Source of the DNA: Microbacterium jejuense
GTDB taxonomy: Bacteria; Actinomycetota; Actinomycetes; Actinomycetales; Microbacteriaceae
Assembly (NCBI RefSeq): GCF_019511665.1
Contig: NZ_JAEUAW010000001.1
Location: forward strand, 372,001-436,000
Length of the DNA: 64,000 nucleotides
Direction: 5' to 3'
Shown: positions 1 through 10,784 of the stretch, piece after piece
Layout of the letters: each line of letters starts with the position of its first letter
Position numbering within the stretch: position 1 is the stretch's first letter
Made by a program: the position numbers and the translations under genes
The notes under the pieces: generated by a model
The model's database searches: none
What the model saw: only the letters and a program-made list of their open reading frames with translations
What the model was told of the DNA's origin: nothing

Positions 1-766
1 CGAGCATCCAGCCCAGGCGCCATCCGGTCATGGCGTACGTCTTGGCGACGCCGTTGACGAGGATCGTCTGGTCGGCAGCGGCAGGCACGGCCTCGACGAT
101 CGAGACGGCCTTGGTCCCTTCGTAGACGAGGTTCTGGTAGATCTCGTCCGAGATGATCCAGATGCCGTGCTCGACGGCCCACTCGCCGATGGCCTTCGTC
201 TCTTCGAGTGTGTACACCGAACCGGTCGGGTTCGAGGGCGACACGAAGACGAGCGCGACGGTGCGGTCGGTGCGTGCGGCCTCGAGCTGCTCGACGGTGA
301 CCTTGTAGTCCTGGTCGGCGCCGGCGAAGACCTCGACGGGCGTGCCGTCGGCGAGGGCGATCGCCTCGGGATAGGTCGTCCAGTACGGCGCCGGCAGCAG
401 CACCTCGTCGCCCGGGTTCACGACGGTCTGGAAGGCCTGGTACACGGCCTGCTTGCCGCCGTTGGTGACGATGACCTGCGACGGGTCGATCTCGAGGCCC
501 GAGTCGCGCAGCGTCTTGGCTGCGATCGCCTCGCGCAGCGCGGGAAGGCCGGCGGCCGGCGTGTAGCGGAAGTTCGCCGGGTTCTGCAGCGCCTCGGCTG
601 CGGCATCCACGATGAACTGGGGTGTCGCGAAGTCGGGCTCGCCGGCCGCGTACGAGATGACGGGGCGGCCTGCGGCCTGCAGCGCCTTCGCCTTGGCATC
701 GACCTTGAGGGTCGCGGACTCGGCGATGGCGGAGAGTTTGCGGGAGAGCGGTGCGCGTTCGGTCAC
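1..766 (-). CDS. Pyridoxal-phosphate aminotransferase, class I (aspartate aminotransferase-like), C-terminus cut by window edge
   Basis: Transfers amino groups between an amino acid (probably aspartate) and a 2-oxo acid using PLP. About 255 residues are visible from a GTG start at 766 ([10 protein letters not shown]). Fold-type I landmarks are in order: SYAAGEPDF near residue 40, [11 protein letters not shown] near 100, the PYW segment near 130, [10 protein letters not shown] near 170, and the PLP-lysine motif [13 protein letters not shown] at the very edge of the window. The last third is off the window. Substrate cannot be fixed from what is visible; the family also contains aromatic and other aminotransferases. 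It is followed, convergently with aceA across a strong hairpin, by nothing else on its own strand inside the window. Confidence 0.85.
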   Translation of the reverse strand, partial: MTERAPLSRKLSAIAESATLKVDAKAKALQAAGRPVISYAAGEPDFATPQFIVDAAAEALQNPANFRYTPAAGLPALREAIAAKTLRDSGLEIDPSQVIVTNGGKQAVYQAFQTVVNPGDEVLLPAPYWTTYPEAIALADGTPVEVFAGADQDYKVTVEQLEAARTDRTVALVFVSPSNPTGSVYTLEETKAIGEWAVEHGIWIISDEIYQNLVYEGTKAVSIVEAVPAAADQTILVNGVAKTYAMTGWRLGWML

Positions 767-841
767 GCCTCGAGCGTAGTCCGCGAGCGGCCGCGGGTCA
801 GCCGCCGATCGGGCGGCGGTGGCCCGCGACGAACACGAAGA

Positions 842-883
842 ACAGTGGATGCCGCCACCCGGCCGGGTGGCGGCATCCACTGT
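842..883. terminator. 42-bp perfect palindrome downstream of aceA
   Basis: Arms 842-862 and 863-883 are exact reverse complements (21 bp each, no unpaired spacer), starting ACAGTGGATGCCGCC. It lies 20 bp beyond the aceA stop and before the aminotransferase start, so it probably ends aceA transcription. No T-tract follows, as is common in high-GC actinobacteria. Confidence 0.7.
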
Positions 884-902
884 CGCACTCGTGGCGCGTG
901 AC

Positions 903-2498
903 TCAGCCGAACTGGTTCATCGTGTTGTGCTGGCCTCCCGCCTTGAGGGCGGCCTCGCCGGCGAAGTACTCCTTGTGGTTGTCGCCGATGTCGCTGCCGG
1001 CCATGTTCTGGTGCTTGACCGTGGCGATGCCCTCGCGGATCTCGCGGCGCTGCACCCCCTTGACGTAGGCGAGCATGCCCTCGTCGCCGAAGTACCCCTT
1101 GGCGAGGTCATCCGTCGACAGGGCCGCCGTGTGGTACGTCGGCAGCGTGATGAGGTGGTGGAAGATGCCGGCGCGCGCGGAGCCGTCGCGCTGGAACGTG
1201 CGGATCTTCTCGTCGGCCAGGCGCGCCAGCTCGGTGTCGTCGTACGCGACGCTCATGAGGTCGCCGCGGTCGTACGCCGACACATCCGCGCCCTGCGCGG
1301 CGAGCTGGTCGTACGCCTGCTGGCGGAAGTTGAGCGTCCAGTTGAACGACGGGCTGTTGTTGTAGACGAGCTTGGCGTTCGGGATCTCGGCGCGGATGGC
1401 ATCCACCATCCCGGCGATCTGCTCGACGTGCGGCTTCTCGGTCTCGATCCACAGCAGGTCGGCGCCGTTGCGCAGCGAGGTGATGCAGTCCAGCACCACG
1501 CGCGCCTCGCCGGTCCCGGGGCGGAACTGGTACAGGTTGCTGGGCAGGCGCTTCGGGCGCAGCAGCCTGCCGTCGCGCTTGATGACGACGTCGCCGTTGC
1601 CGAGATCGGCGTCCGAGATCTCTTCCGCGTCGAGGAACGAGTTGTACTGGTCGCCGAGATCGCCCGGCTCGCGCGTCACGGCGAGCTTCTGCGTGAGGCC
1701 GGCGCCGAGCGAGTCGGTGCGAGCCACGATGATGCCGTTGTCGATGCCGAGCTCGAGGAACGCGTAGCGGACGGCGTTGAGCTTGGCGATGAAGTCCTCG
1801 TGCGGGACCGTGACCTTGCCGTCCTGGTGGCCGCACTGCTTCTCGTCCGACACCTGGTTCTCGATCTGGATGGCGCAGGCGCCCGCCTCGATCATCTTCT
1901 TGGCGAGCAGGTACGTCGCCTCGGGGTTGCCGAAGCCCGCGTCGATGTCGGCGATGATCGGCACCACGTGGGTCTCGTGGTTGTCGATCTGCGACTGGAT
2001 GAACTCGGCCGCGGTCTCGTCGCCTGCGGCGCGCGCGTCGTCGAGCTTCGTGAACAGCAGGTCGAGCTCACGCGCGTCGGCCTGGCGCAGGAACGTGTAG
2101 AGCTCCTCGATGAGCGCCGGCACCGCTGTCTTCTCGTGCATCGACTGGTCGGGGAGCGGCCCGAACTCCGAGCGCAGTGCGGCGACCATCCAGCCCGACA
2201 AGTAGAGGTACCGCTTGTTCGTGGACTTCAGGTGCTTCTTGATCGAGATGAGCTTCTGCTGCCCGATGAAGCCGTGCCACACGCCGAGCGACTGCGTGTA
2301 GACCGACGAGTCGGCGTCGTACTCCGCCATGTCGCGGCGCATGATGTCGGCCGTGTACTGCGCGATCTCGAGCCCCGTGCGGAACCGGTTCTGGGCGCGC
2401 ATGCGGGCAACCGACTCGGGGTCGATGGCATCCCATGTCGATCCGTGCTGCTCTTTGAGCGCCCGGATGGCCTCGATGTCGTCGTTGTAGGTGGTCAT
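903..2498 (-). CDS. aceA: Isocitrate lyase, long Pseudomonas-type form
   Basis: Cleaves isocitrate to glyoxylate and succinate, first step of the glyoxylate shunt used for growth on acetate or fatty acids. 531 residues; the active-site loop reads K-Q-C-G-H at residues 220-224 with catalytic Cys222, and substrate-pocket segments [11 protein letters not shown] (181-191) and IENQVSDEK precede it. At 531 aa it is about 100 residues longer than the E. coli/Corynebacterium enzyme (about 430 aa). The length and the [16 protein letters not shown] segment match the Pseudomonas aeruginosa type. Start ATG 2498 is preceded by a purine-rich GGAGGAGAC. It lies 117 bp downstream of aceB on the same strand. 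Confidence 0.97.
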   Translation of the reverse strand: MTTYNDDIEAIRALKEQHGSTWDAIDPESVARMRAQNRFRTGLEIAQYTADIMRRDMAEYDADSSVYTQSLGVWHGFIGQQKLISIKKHLKSTNKRYLYLSGWMVAALRSEFGPLPDQSMHEKTAVPALIEELYTFLRQADARELDLLFTKLDDARAAGDETAAEFIQSQIDNHETHVVPIIADIDAGFGNPEATYLLAKKMIEAGACAIQIENQVSDEKQCGHQDGKVTVPHEDFIAKLNAVRYAFLELGIDNGIIVARTDSLGAGLTQKLAVTREPGDLGDQYNSFLDAEEISDADLGNGDVVIKRDGRLLRPKRLPSNLYQFRPGTGEARVVLDCITSLRNGADLLWIETEKPHVEQIAGMVDAIRAEIPNAKLVYNNSPSFNWTLNFRQQAYDQLAAQGADVSAYDRGDLMSVAYDDTELARLADEKIRTFQRDGSARAGIFHHLITLPTYHTAALSTDDLAKGYFGDEGMLAYVKGVQRREIREGIATVKHQNMAGSDIGDNHKEYFAGEAALKAGGQHNTMNQFG

Positions 2499-2545
2499 GG
2501 TCGTCTCCTCCGGAGTGGGGTGTTCGTGTCCCGAAAAGTGGCCCT

Positions 2546-2599
2546 CATGTCCCGATCTCCACCGCGTGGGAGGTCCTTTGCGGCGGAAATCGGGACATG
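2546..2599. terminator. Hairpin in the aceB-aceA gap
   Basis: Arms CATGTCCCGAT (2546-2556) and ATCGGGACATG (2589-2599) are perfect 11-bp complements around a 32-nt loop that itself contains a short GC stem. It sits between the aceB stop and the aceA start, so it could attenuate read-through or protect the aceB message. No T-tract is present. Confidence 0.5.
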
Positions 2600-2615
2600 G
2601 ATGACGGATGCCGCG

Positions 2616-4280
<1,665 letters not shown>

Positions 4281-4318
4281 GTCCCTGCCTTCCTGTGTGC
4301 GGGTGCGGTGTTGGGGGA

Positions 4319-4359
4319 GGGATGCCGCCACCCGGCGTGTGGGCCGGGTCCGGCATCCC
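4319..4359 (-). promoter_or_regulatory. Hairpin in the aceB leader
   Basis: GGGATGCCG (4319-4327) pairs with CGGCATCCC (4351-4359), and an inner ACCCGG/CCGGGT stem (4330-4335 with 4344-4349) extends it. It lies 39 bp before the aceB start on the transcribed side, so it is either in the 5' UTR or next to the promoter. Role unknown. Confidence 0.4.
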
Positions 4360-4441
4360 GTGATCCGCGTTCTGGATCGATCGGTTGTGCGTGAGTCCAC
4401 TATCCGGTGAAGATCCAGGCGTTGAACGACGAAAACCGCTG

Positions 4442-4476
4442 TGAACTTTTCTGAGATTTCTGTTTTCGTGACAGAA
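4442..4476 (+). promoter_or_regulatory. Candidate RamB operator and dyad in front of ramB
   Basis: TGAACTTTTC at 4442-4451 resembles the core of the corynebacterial RamB box (AAACTTTGCAAA type, from family knowledge). Immediately after, TTCTGT (4458-4463) and ACAGAA (4471-4476) form a perfect 6-bp dyad with a 7-bp spacer ending 7 bp before the ramB ATG. RamB is autoregulated in Corynebacterium, so autorepression here is plausible but inferred. Confidence 0.35.
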
Positions 4477-4483
4477 TCGGCCC

Positions 4484-5962
4484 ATGACGACGCTGACGAC
4501 CACCGATCGCCGCGCAGAAGAACCCGACGATGGAGAGGTGGACCCCCTCACCATCGGCCGGCGCATCCGGCAGCTGCGCACCGACCGCGGTATGACGCTC
4601 GAAGAGCTCGCGACCGCCGTGGAACGCGCGCCCAGCCAGCTGTCGATGATCGAGAACGGCCGCCGCGAGCCGAAGCTCTCGCTACTGCGGGCGATCGCCC
4701 GAGCGCTGGGTTCGTCGATCGAGGCGATCCTCGAGTCCGAGCCGCTCGACGAGCGCGCGACGCTGGAGATCTCACTCGAGCGCGCGATGCGGGGGCAGAC
4801 GTTCCAGGCGCTCGGGATCCCGCCGTTCCGCATCGGCAAGACGGTGCCGACGGAGGCCCTCAAGGCGATGATCGCGCTGCAGGGCGAGATCGAGCGGCTG
4901 CGCGACGAGCGTGCGGCGACGCCGGAAGAGGCGCGCCGCGCCAACGTGGCGCTGCGCAGGCTCATGCGCACGCAGAACAATTACTTCCCCGAACTCGAGG
5001 AGCAGGCCCGCCGCATCCTCGACGCCGTGGACCACCCCGGCGGGCCCCTCACCCAGCGCACGGCATCCGACATCGCCGCGCACCTGGGGTTCACGCTGCA
5101 CTACGTGCCCGACCTGCCGCAGACGACGCGGTCGGTCGCCGACATCAAGAACGGGCGCCTCTACCTGTCGAGCCGCCTCACCGCGAAAGGCGACCCGCGC
5201 ACGGCCGTGCTGCAGGCGCTGTCGAGCCGCATCCTCGGGCACCGCGAGCCCACGTCGTACGCGGACTTCCTGCGCCAGCGCGTCGAGACGAACTACCTGA
5301 CGGGAGCCCTGCTGATCCCCGAGGCGCACGCCGTGCCGTTCCTGCAGGACGCCAAGAACGACCGCGCGATCTCGATCGAAGACCTCCGCGATGCCTACTC
5401 GGTCTCGTACGAGACCGCGGCGCACCGTTTCACGAACCTGGCCACCGTGCACCTGGGGCTGCCGGTGCACTTCCTCAAGGTGCACGAGTCGGGCGTCATC
5501 ACGAAGGTCTACGAGAACGACGACGTCAACTTCCCGACCGACCGCCTCGGCTCGATCGAGGGGCAGATGTGCTGCCGCAAGTGGACCTCGCGCGTCGTGT
5601 TCGACGTCGACGACCACTTCAACCCGTACTACCAGTACACCGACACCGGAAACGGCACCTACTGGTGCACGGCCCGCGTCGAGATGTCGAGCGAGGGCGC
5701 CCACTCCGTGTCGGTCGGCGTGCGCTTCGACGACACCAAGTGGTTCCTCGGCCGTGACACCCCGAACCGCGGCGTCTCGAAGCACTCCGTCGAGGTGTGC
5801 TGCCGCCGCGCTCCCGCAGAGCTCGAGTCCGCGTGGCGGGAGCAGGCCTGGCCCAACGTCCGCACGCCGCGCACGCTGCTCGCGACGCTGCCGACCGGGT
5901 CCTTCCCCGGCGTCGACACGACCGACCTGTACGAGTTCCTCGAGGCCCACGCGCCGCGCTGA
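4484..5962 (+). CDS. ramB: RamB-type acetate-metabolism regulator (XRE HTH plus ScfR domain)
   Basis: Transcription factor; in Corynebacterium glutamicum RamB represses aceA, aceB, pta-ack and its own gene. 492 residues, close to the 498 aa of the corynebacterial protein. Residues 24-80 are a cro/C1-type helix-turn-helix (IGRRIRQLRTDRGMTLEEL, then APSQLSMIENGRREPKLS). The central IrrE-like region (about 200-330) and the C-terminal short-chain fatty-acyl regulator region with paired cysteines (GQMCCRKWTSR, YWCTARVE, VEVCCRR) follow. Divergent from aceB over a 203-bp shared promoter region, which supports control of the glyoxylate genes. Confidence 0.9.
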   Translation: MTTLTTTDRRAEEPDDGEVDPLTIGRRIRQLRTDRGMTLEELATAVERAPSQLSMIENGRREPKLSLLRAIARALGSSIEAILESEPLDERATLEISLERAMRGQTFQALGIPPFRIGKTVPTEALKAMIALQGEIERLRDERAATPEEARRANVALRRLMRTQNNYFPELEEQARRILDAVDHPGGPLTQRTASDIAAHLGFTLHYVPDLPQTTRSVADIKNGRLYLSSRLTAKGDPRTAVLQALSSRILGHREPTSYADFLRQRVETNYLTGALLIPEAHAVPFLQDAKNDRAISIEDLRDAYSVSYETAAHRFTNLATVHLGLPVHFLKVHESGVITKVYENDDVNFPTDRLGSIEGQMCCRKWTSRVVFDVDDHFNPYYQYTDTGNGTYWCTARVEMSSEGAHSVSVGVRFDDTKWFLGRDTPNRGVSKHSVEVCCRRAPAELESAWREQAWPNVRTPRTLLATLPTGSFPGVDTTDLYEFLEAHAPR

Positions 5963-6301
5963 GCCACCGGTCGCTCTCGCGGCTCCGAAGATCGGAGATC
6001 GCCGGGCTTTCGGGATGCCGGCGGCCGTGGCATCCCGAAACCACGCAGCTGTCCGTACTCCGGAGCCGCGGCGGCGCGGGCTTCGTGCTCCTCCCTCCCT
6101 GGCGGCGTCCGAATATCGGACCATCCGCTCGTTTCCGGGGCGCCCGGGCGAAATGCTCCGGAAAACGCGTGATTCTCCGAATTCCGGAGCGCCGTCGGCG
6201 TCACGCCGCGCCGAGCTCGGCGAGCGCTTCCCCGGCCTCATCGAGGCGCTGCTGACCGACTGAGCTGCGCGCGAGGCGCCGCCACCGCCGACGAAGCGCG
6301 G
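5963..6301. other. Intergenic stretch rich in short inverted repeats, no gene seen
   Basis: 339 bp between the convergent ramB and PucR genes. I find no credible ORF with a start site. It contains five dyads: CTCCGA/TCGGAG at 5983-5997, the 12-bp GGATGCC hairpin at 6008-6040, GTCCGA/TCGGAC at 6107-6121, GCTCCGGAA/TTCCGGAGC at 6155-6190, and CTCCG/CGGAG at 6175-6189 nested in the last. The repeated TCCGA(a)nnTCGGA theme is unusual for simple terminator DNA. Confidence 0.6.
6008..6040. terminator. Probable ramB terminator hairpin
   Basis: TTTCGGGATGCC (6008-6019) and GGCATCCCGAAA (6029-6040) are perfect 12-bp complements with a 9-nt loop, 45 bp after the ramB stop. The A/T ends give a short U-run when transcribed from either side, fitting a bidirectional terminator between convergent genes. 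Confidence 0.65.
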
Positions 6302-7840
6302 TCAGGCGTCCAGCGCGCGCAGCGCGGCCCACAGCTCGGCGCGGGTCGCGAACGACGACAGGTCGCGGCCGAGCACGCGCTCGACCAGCGCCAGCCGCGT
6401 GCGCACGGTGTGGCGGTGCACGCCGAGCGCCTGGGCCGTGGCCTCGTGCGAGCAGTCCTCGTCGAGCCAGACCTGCAGCGTCTCGAGCAGGTGCGTGCCC
6501 TGCGCCGCGTCGTGGTCGTACAGCGGGGCGAGCTCAGCGCGGGCGAGCGAGCGCGCCTCGTCGGTGAACGCGGACAGCACCCCGGCACGCGACACGTCGG
6601 CGAACGCCGTGATCGCGCCGAACCCGCGGTCGCGCGCGACACGCGCCTGGCCCACGGCGGCCGCGAAGCCGTCGTAGCCGGCGGGGTCCGACAGGCCGAT
6701 GCGCAGCTCGAACCGCGCGGCGAGGTCGCGCAGCGCCGAGAGCTCGCCGGCGGGAACGACGAGCACGAGGCCGTCGTCGGTGCGTCCGAAGAACAGCGCG
6801 CCGCGCCGCTCGTCGGCCCACAGCTCCAGCAGCTCGGCGATGCCGTCCACGCGTGCGGAGGCGGCATCCGTCAGTCCCACCGTGACCGGCGCCGGCGGGA
6901 GCGGACCCCACAGCTCCCGCGAAGTGCGCCGCGCGAGCGCCGGATCGCCGGCCAGCAGCGACTGCACGAGCCCTGCGCGCAGCGCGCTGCGCGCCCGCAC
7001 GAGGCCCTGCTGCTGCTCCAGCGCGAGGCCCGCCATGGCGATGACCGACGTCACGACCACCCGTCCCTCCTGGTCGAGGTCGCCGGCCGCGATCGCGATC
7101 ACACCGCGCAGGTGGCCGCCGCGGCCGAGCGTCTGCAGCGTGAACGGGGTGTCGCCGATGCGCAGCGACGAGCCGGCCCGTGCGCCGCGGTGCAGGACGG
7201 CCGTCACCTCGCGCTGCAGCGCGATCGCCGTCTCGGGATCGAGGCCGCCGACGGGATGCTCGCGCGCCGGCTCTCCGGCGGCGTCGAACATGCCCACCCA
7301 CGTGTCGAGCTGCTTGGCGAGCTCGGCGACCGTGGCCCCGAGGCCGTCGGGGCGCAGGGCTGCGAGGGCGATCGCCCGCTGTGCAGCGAGTGCCCAGCTG
7401 CGCCGCGCGTACGCCTCTGCGGCGATCGCCTCGGCGTTGGCCCTGGCCACCGCGATGAAAGGTGTGCGGTACGGAACCTCGAACAGCGGCATCCGCTCGT
7501 CCCGGCACGCGTCGACGAGAGCAGGCGGGATGCCGTCACGCACGACCTCTGTGCCGAACCCGAGGCCGACCACCCCGCGGGCCGCCAGACGGTGCACGTA
7601 CGCGCGGTACACGTCCGGCGCGTCAGCCGCGTCGGAGGATCCGTCGGGGAACTGCGTGCCCGTCGTCAGCAGCACGAGCCCTTCCGAGAGGAAGGGCGTC
7701 GGATCGGCGAGGTCGGAGCTGTGCACCCACCGGATCGCGCGGTCGAGGGCCGCCGCGTCGACGTCGTCGACCGCCAGCGAGAGCTGCAGGTCGCGACGTG
7801 CCAGCAGCGCGCGCAGCGTGGGGGCGTCGTCGGCGTCCAT
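6302..7840 (-). CDS. PucR-family transcriptional regulator of the putrescine/GABA operon
   Basis: 512 residues. The N-terminal PucR-type sensory domain covers about residues 8-130 (LRALLARRDLQLSLAV, then TPFLSEGLVLLTTG), a variable GGDEF-like middle follows, and the C-terminal PucR/CdaR helix-turn-helix lies near 455-500 (ETLQVWLDEDCSHEATAQAL, GVHRHTVRTRLALVER). Start ATG 7840 is taken because homology-like sequence begins there; the frame stays open far upstream over gabT. It is divergent from gabT with 91 bp between starts. PucR proteins usually activate nearby purine, amino-acid or amine catabolic genes, so control of the adjacent operon is inferred. Confidence 0.85.
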   Translation of the reverse strand: MDADDAPTLRALLARRDLQLSLAVDDVDAAALDRAIRWVHSSDLADPTPFLSEGLVLLTTGTQFPDGSSDAADAPDVYRAYVHRLAARGVVGLGFGTEVVRDGIPPALVDACRDERMPLFEVPYRTPFIAVARANAEAIAAEAYARRSWALAAQRAIALAALRPDGLGATVAELAKQLDTWVGMFDAAGEPAREHPVGGLDPETAIALQREVTAVLHRGARAGSSLRIGDTPFTLQTLGRGGHLRGVIAIAAGDLDQEGRVVVTSVIAMAGLALEQQQGLVRARSALRAGLVQSLLAGDPALARRTSRELWGPLPPAPVTVGLTDAASARVDGIAELLELWADERRGALFFGRTDDGLVLVVPAGELSALRDLAARFELRIGLSDPAGYDGFAAAVGQARVARDRGFGAITAFADVSRAGVLSAFTDEARSLARAELAPLYDHDAAQGTHLLETLQVWLDEDCSHEATAQALGVHRHTVRTRLALVERVLGRDLSSFATRAELWAALRALDA

Positions 7841-7849
7841 GACCCCGAG

Positions 7850-7884
7850 TGTACGGGTCGTACATCGCACCCGACAGAATGTAC
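7850..7884 (+). promoter_or_regulatory. Candidate operator between the PucR gene and gabT
   Basis: TGTAC-gggtc-GTACA at 7850-7864 is a 5-bp-arm inverted repeat, and a further TGTAC occurs at 7880-7884 in the same 91-bp divergent spacer. The repeated TGTAC half-site suggests a dimeric regulator, probably the neighbouring PucR protein. No experimental consensus is known to me. Confidence 0.4.
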
Positions 7885-7931
7885 GCGGCGGCGGGTGCGG
7901 CCCGTGTGAGCGCCGACATACGCTCCCCAGC

Positions 7932-9317
7932 ATGAGCAGCGCAGCCGACACCCTCATCGCCACGCCCCTGGGCGGACCCACCCTGCCGCAGGAGCGCCGC
8001 CTCGTCACCAGCATCCCCGGTCCTCGTTCGCAGGAACTGCTGGATCGCAAGGCCGACGCCGTCGCCGCGGGCGTCGGGCACACCGCGCCCGTGCACGCCG
8101 TGGCCGCGGGCGGCGGGGTCATCGTCGACGCCGACGGCAACTCGCTCATCGACCTCGGGTCGGGCATCGCGGTCACCACGATCGGCAACGCGCACCCCAA
8201 GGTCGTCAAGGCCGTGCAGGAGCAGGTCGCGCAGTTCACCCACACGTGCTTCATGATCTCGCCGTACGACTCGTACGTGACGGTCGCCGAGGCGCTCAAC
8301 CGCATCACGCCGGGCGACCACGCGAAGAAGAGCGCGCTGTTCAACTCGGGCGCCGAGGCGGTCGAGAACGCCGTCAAGATCGCCCGCAAGTACACCGGCA
8401 AGCAGGCCGTCGTCGCGTTCGACCACGGCTACCATGGTCGCACCAACCTGACGATGGCCCTCACCGCCAAGGCGATGCCCTACAAGAGCGGCTTCGGCCC
8501 GTTCGCGTCGGAGATCTACCGCGCGCCGCTGTCGTACCCGTACCGCGACGGCCTCGACGGGGGACTGGCCGCCAAGAAGGCCATCTCGATGATCGAGAAG
8601 CAGGTCGGCGCCGACAACCTCGCCGCGGTCATCATCGAGCCCATCCAGGGCGAGGGCGGCTTCATCGTCCCGGCCGACGGGTTCCTCCCTGCGATCGTGG
8701 ACTGGTGCCGCGCCAACGACGTGGTGTTCATCGCCGACGAGATCCAGACCGGCTTCGCGCGCACCGGACGCATGTTCGCCAGCGAGGTCTTCGGCATCGT
8801 GCCCGACCTCATCACGACGGCCAAGGGCATCGCGGGCGGTCTGCCGCTCGCGGCCGTGACGGGCCGCGCCGAGATCATGGATGCCTCGCACTCGGGCGGC
8901 CTGGGCGGCACCTACGGCGGCAACCCCATCGCGTGCGCGGCAGCCGTCGCGGCGATCGACGTGTTCGAGAACGACGGCATGATCGAGCGCGCCGGCGAGA
9001 TCGAGACGATCCTGAAGGGCCGCCTGCAGCAGCTGCAGGCCGACGACCCCCGCGTGGGCGACGTCCGCGGCCACGGCGCGATGATCGCCGCCGAGTTCGT
9101 CGACCCGGCGACCGGGGAGCCGGATGCCGCGCTCACCGCCGCCGTCGCGAAGGCGTCCATCGCACAGGGCGTCGTCGTGCTCACGTGCGGCACCTACGGG
9201 AACGTGATCCGTTTCCTGCCGCCCCTCTCGATCACCGACGACCTGCTCCACGAGGGCCTGGACGTCGTCGCTGCCGCGCTGGCCTCGATCGAGCCGCAGC
9301 GCCAGGCCGACAACTGA
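7932..9317 (+). CDS. gabT: 4-aminobutyrate aminotransferase
   Basis: Converts GABA and 2-oxoglutarate to succinate semialdehyde and glutamate; class-III PLP aminotransferase. 461 residues. Seen: glycine-rich IDLGSGIAVTTIGNAHP near 74-90, FNSGAEAVENAVK near 137-149, FDHGYHGRT near 165, the PLP-Asp segment FIADEIQTGFARTG near 267-280, and the Schiff-base Lys298 in ITTAKGIAGG. First gene of a five-gene run on the plus strand; no strong Shine-Dalgarno is visible before ATG 7932. Confidence 0.95.
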   Translation: MSSAADTLIATPLGGPTLPQERRLVTSIPGPRSQELLDRKADAVAAGVGHTAPVHAVAAGGGVIVDADGNSLIDLGSGIAVTTIGNAHPKVVKAVQEQVAQFTHTCFMISPYDSYVTVAEALNRITPGDHAKKSALFNSGAEAVENAVKIARKYTGKQAVVAFDHGYHGRTNLTMALTAKAMPYKSGFGPFASEIYRAPLSYPYRDGLDGGLAAKKAISMIEKQVGADNLAAVIIEPIQGEGGFIVPADGFLPAIVDWCRANDVVFIADEIQTGFARTGRMFASEVFGIVPDLITTAKGIAGGLPLAAVTGRAEIMDASHSGGLGGTYGGNPIACAAAVAAIDVFENDGMIERAGEIETILKGRLQQLQADDPRVGDVRGHGAMIAAEFVDPATGEPDAALTAAVAKASIAQGVVVLTCGTYGNVIRFLPPLSITDDLLHEGLDVVAAALASIEPQRQADN

Positions 9318-9321
9318 TCCG

Positions 9322-9360
9322 GGATGCCGCGACCGCCGCAGCGCGGCGGTCGCGGCATCC
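9322..9360. terminator. 18-bp perfect hairpin after gabT
   Basis: Arms 9322-9339 (GGATGCCGCGACCGCCGC) and 9343-9360 are exact complements around a 3-nt loop, 4 bp after the gabT stop. It lies inside the presumed operon, so it may terminate partially, uncoupling gabT from downstream genes, or protect a processed 3' end. Confidence 0.65.
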
Positions 9361-9422
9361 ATCCGCCCACGCAGAATCCGCACGAGCGCGCCGGGCAGGC
9401 GCGCCCCGACAAAGGAGTCCGA

Positions 9423-10784
9423 ATGACCGAGCTCACCCGCGACGTCGTGATCATCGGCGCCGGCGCCGCCGGAACCACCGCCGCCAACGAACTGAAGAAG
9501 GCCGGCCTGTCGGTCGTCGTGCTCGAGGCGCGCGACCGCGTGGGCGGACGCCTGTGGACCGACGTCATCGACGGTGCGATGCTCGAGATCGGCGGCCAGT
9601 GGGTCTCGCCCGACCAGGACGCCCTGAAGGAGACGATCGCCGAGCTCGGCCTGGAGACCTACAGCCGCTACCGCGAGGGCGACAGCGTCTACGTCGGCCC
9701 CGACGGGACGCTCCACCGCTTCACCGGCGAGATGTTCCCCGTGGCGCCCGAGACCGAGAAGGCGATCGCCGAGATCACCGAGCGCCTGGACGCGATGGTC
9801 GCCGAGATCGACCCCGACCGTCCGTGGGAGCATCCGAACGCCGCCGAGTGGGACGCCATCACGTGGGACGCCTGGCTGCGCTCGCAGACCGACGACGACG
9901 AGGCCGTGCGCAACCTCGCGTTCGCGACCGGCTCGGCGATGCTCACCAAGCCGACGCACGCGTTCTCGCTGCTGCAGTCGCTGCTGATGGCGGCGTCGGC
10001 CGGCTCGTACTCGAACCTCGTCGACGCGGACTTCATCCTCGACAGGCGCGTCGTGGGCGGACTGCAGCAGGTGCCGATCCTGCTTGCCGAGCGCCTCGGC
10101 GAGGACGTCCTGCTCGGCCACGCGGTGCGCACGCTCGAGTGGTCGGACGACGGCGTCGTCGCCCACGCGGACGGCGACCTGCGGGTCAACGCGCGCTACG
10201 CGATCCTGGCCCACGCGCCGGTGCTGTACGACCGGATCTCGTTCGTGCCGGCTCTGCCGCGCCGCCAGCACCAGCTGCACCAGCACCTGTCGATGGGCTT
10301 CGTCATCAAGGTGCACGCCGTGTACGACCGCCCGTTCTGGCGCGAGCAGGGGCTGTCGGGGACCGCCTTCAGCCCTTACGAGCTCTCGCACGAGGCGTAC
10401 GACAACACCAACCACGGCGACGAGCGCGGCACCCTCGTCGGCTTCGTCAGCGACCAGAACGCCGACGACCTCTTCACGCTGTCGGCCGAGGAGCGCAAGG
10501 AGCGCATCCTCGAGTCGCTGTCGCACTACTACGGCCCCGAGGCCAAGAACCCGATCGTGTACTACGAGAGCGACTGGGGCTCTGAGGAGTGGACGCGCGG
10601 CGCCTACGCCGCGAGCTTCGACATGGGCGGCCTGCACCGCTACGGCGCCGACCTGCGCACCGCTGTCGGCCCCATCCATTTCGCGTGCAGCGACATGGCC
10701 GGTGCCGGCTACCAGCACGTCGACGGCGCCATCCGCATGGGCCGCTTCGCCGCGGCCAACGTCCTCGAAGCGGCACGACGGTGA
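9423..10784 (+). CDS. puo: Flavin monoamine oxidase, probably putrescine oxidase
   Basis: Oxidises a primary amine with FAD and O2 to the aldehyde, ammonia and H2O2. 453 residues. N-terminal dinucleotide fold VVIIGAGAAGTTAANEL (residues 7-23), GG-doublet motif EARDRVGGRLWT (36-47), EIGGQWVSPDQ (55-65), and the C-terminal FAD segment ACSDMAGAGYQHVDGAI (about 421-437). AAAGGAG at 9411-9417 fixes ATG 9423. With gabT, an aldehyde dehydrogenase and an importer alongside, putrescine is the most likely substrate (product 4-aminobutanal, then GABA); tyramine or another monoamine is possible. Confidence 0.85.
   Translation: MTELTRDVVIIGAGAAGTTAANELKKAGLSVVVLEARDRVGGRLWTDVIDGAMLEIGGQWVSPDQDALKETIAELGLETYSRYREGDSVYVGPDGTLHRFTGEMFPVAPETEKAIAEITERLDAMVAEIDPDRPWEHPNAAEWDAITWDAWLRSQTDDDEAVRNLAFATGSAMLTKPTHAFSLLQSLLMAASAGSYSNLVDADFILDRRVVGGLQQVPILLAERLGEDVLLGHAVRTLEWSDDGVVAHADGDLRVNARYAILAHAPVLYDRISFVPALPRRQHQLHQHLSMGFVIKVHAVYDRPFWREQGLSGTAFSPYELSHEAYDNTNHGDERGTLVGFVSDQNADDLFTLSAEERKERILESLSHYYGPEAKNPIVYYESDWGSEEWTRGAYAASFDMGGLHRYGADLRTAVGPIHFACSDMAGAGYQHVDGAIRMGRFAAANVLEAARR

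Noticed and set aside
7623..10718. 1031-aa minus-strand frame across gabT and the amine oxidase gene
   Set aside because: Antisense shadow with no recognisable domain; sense genes have intact active-site motifs.
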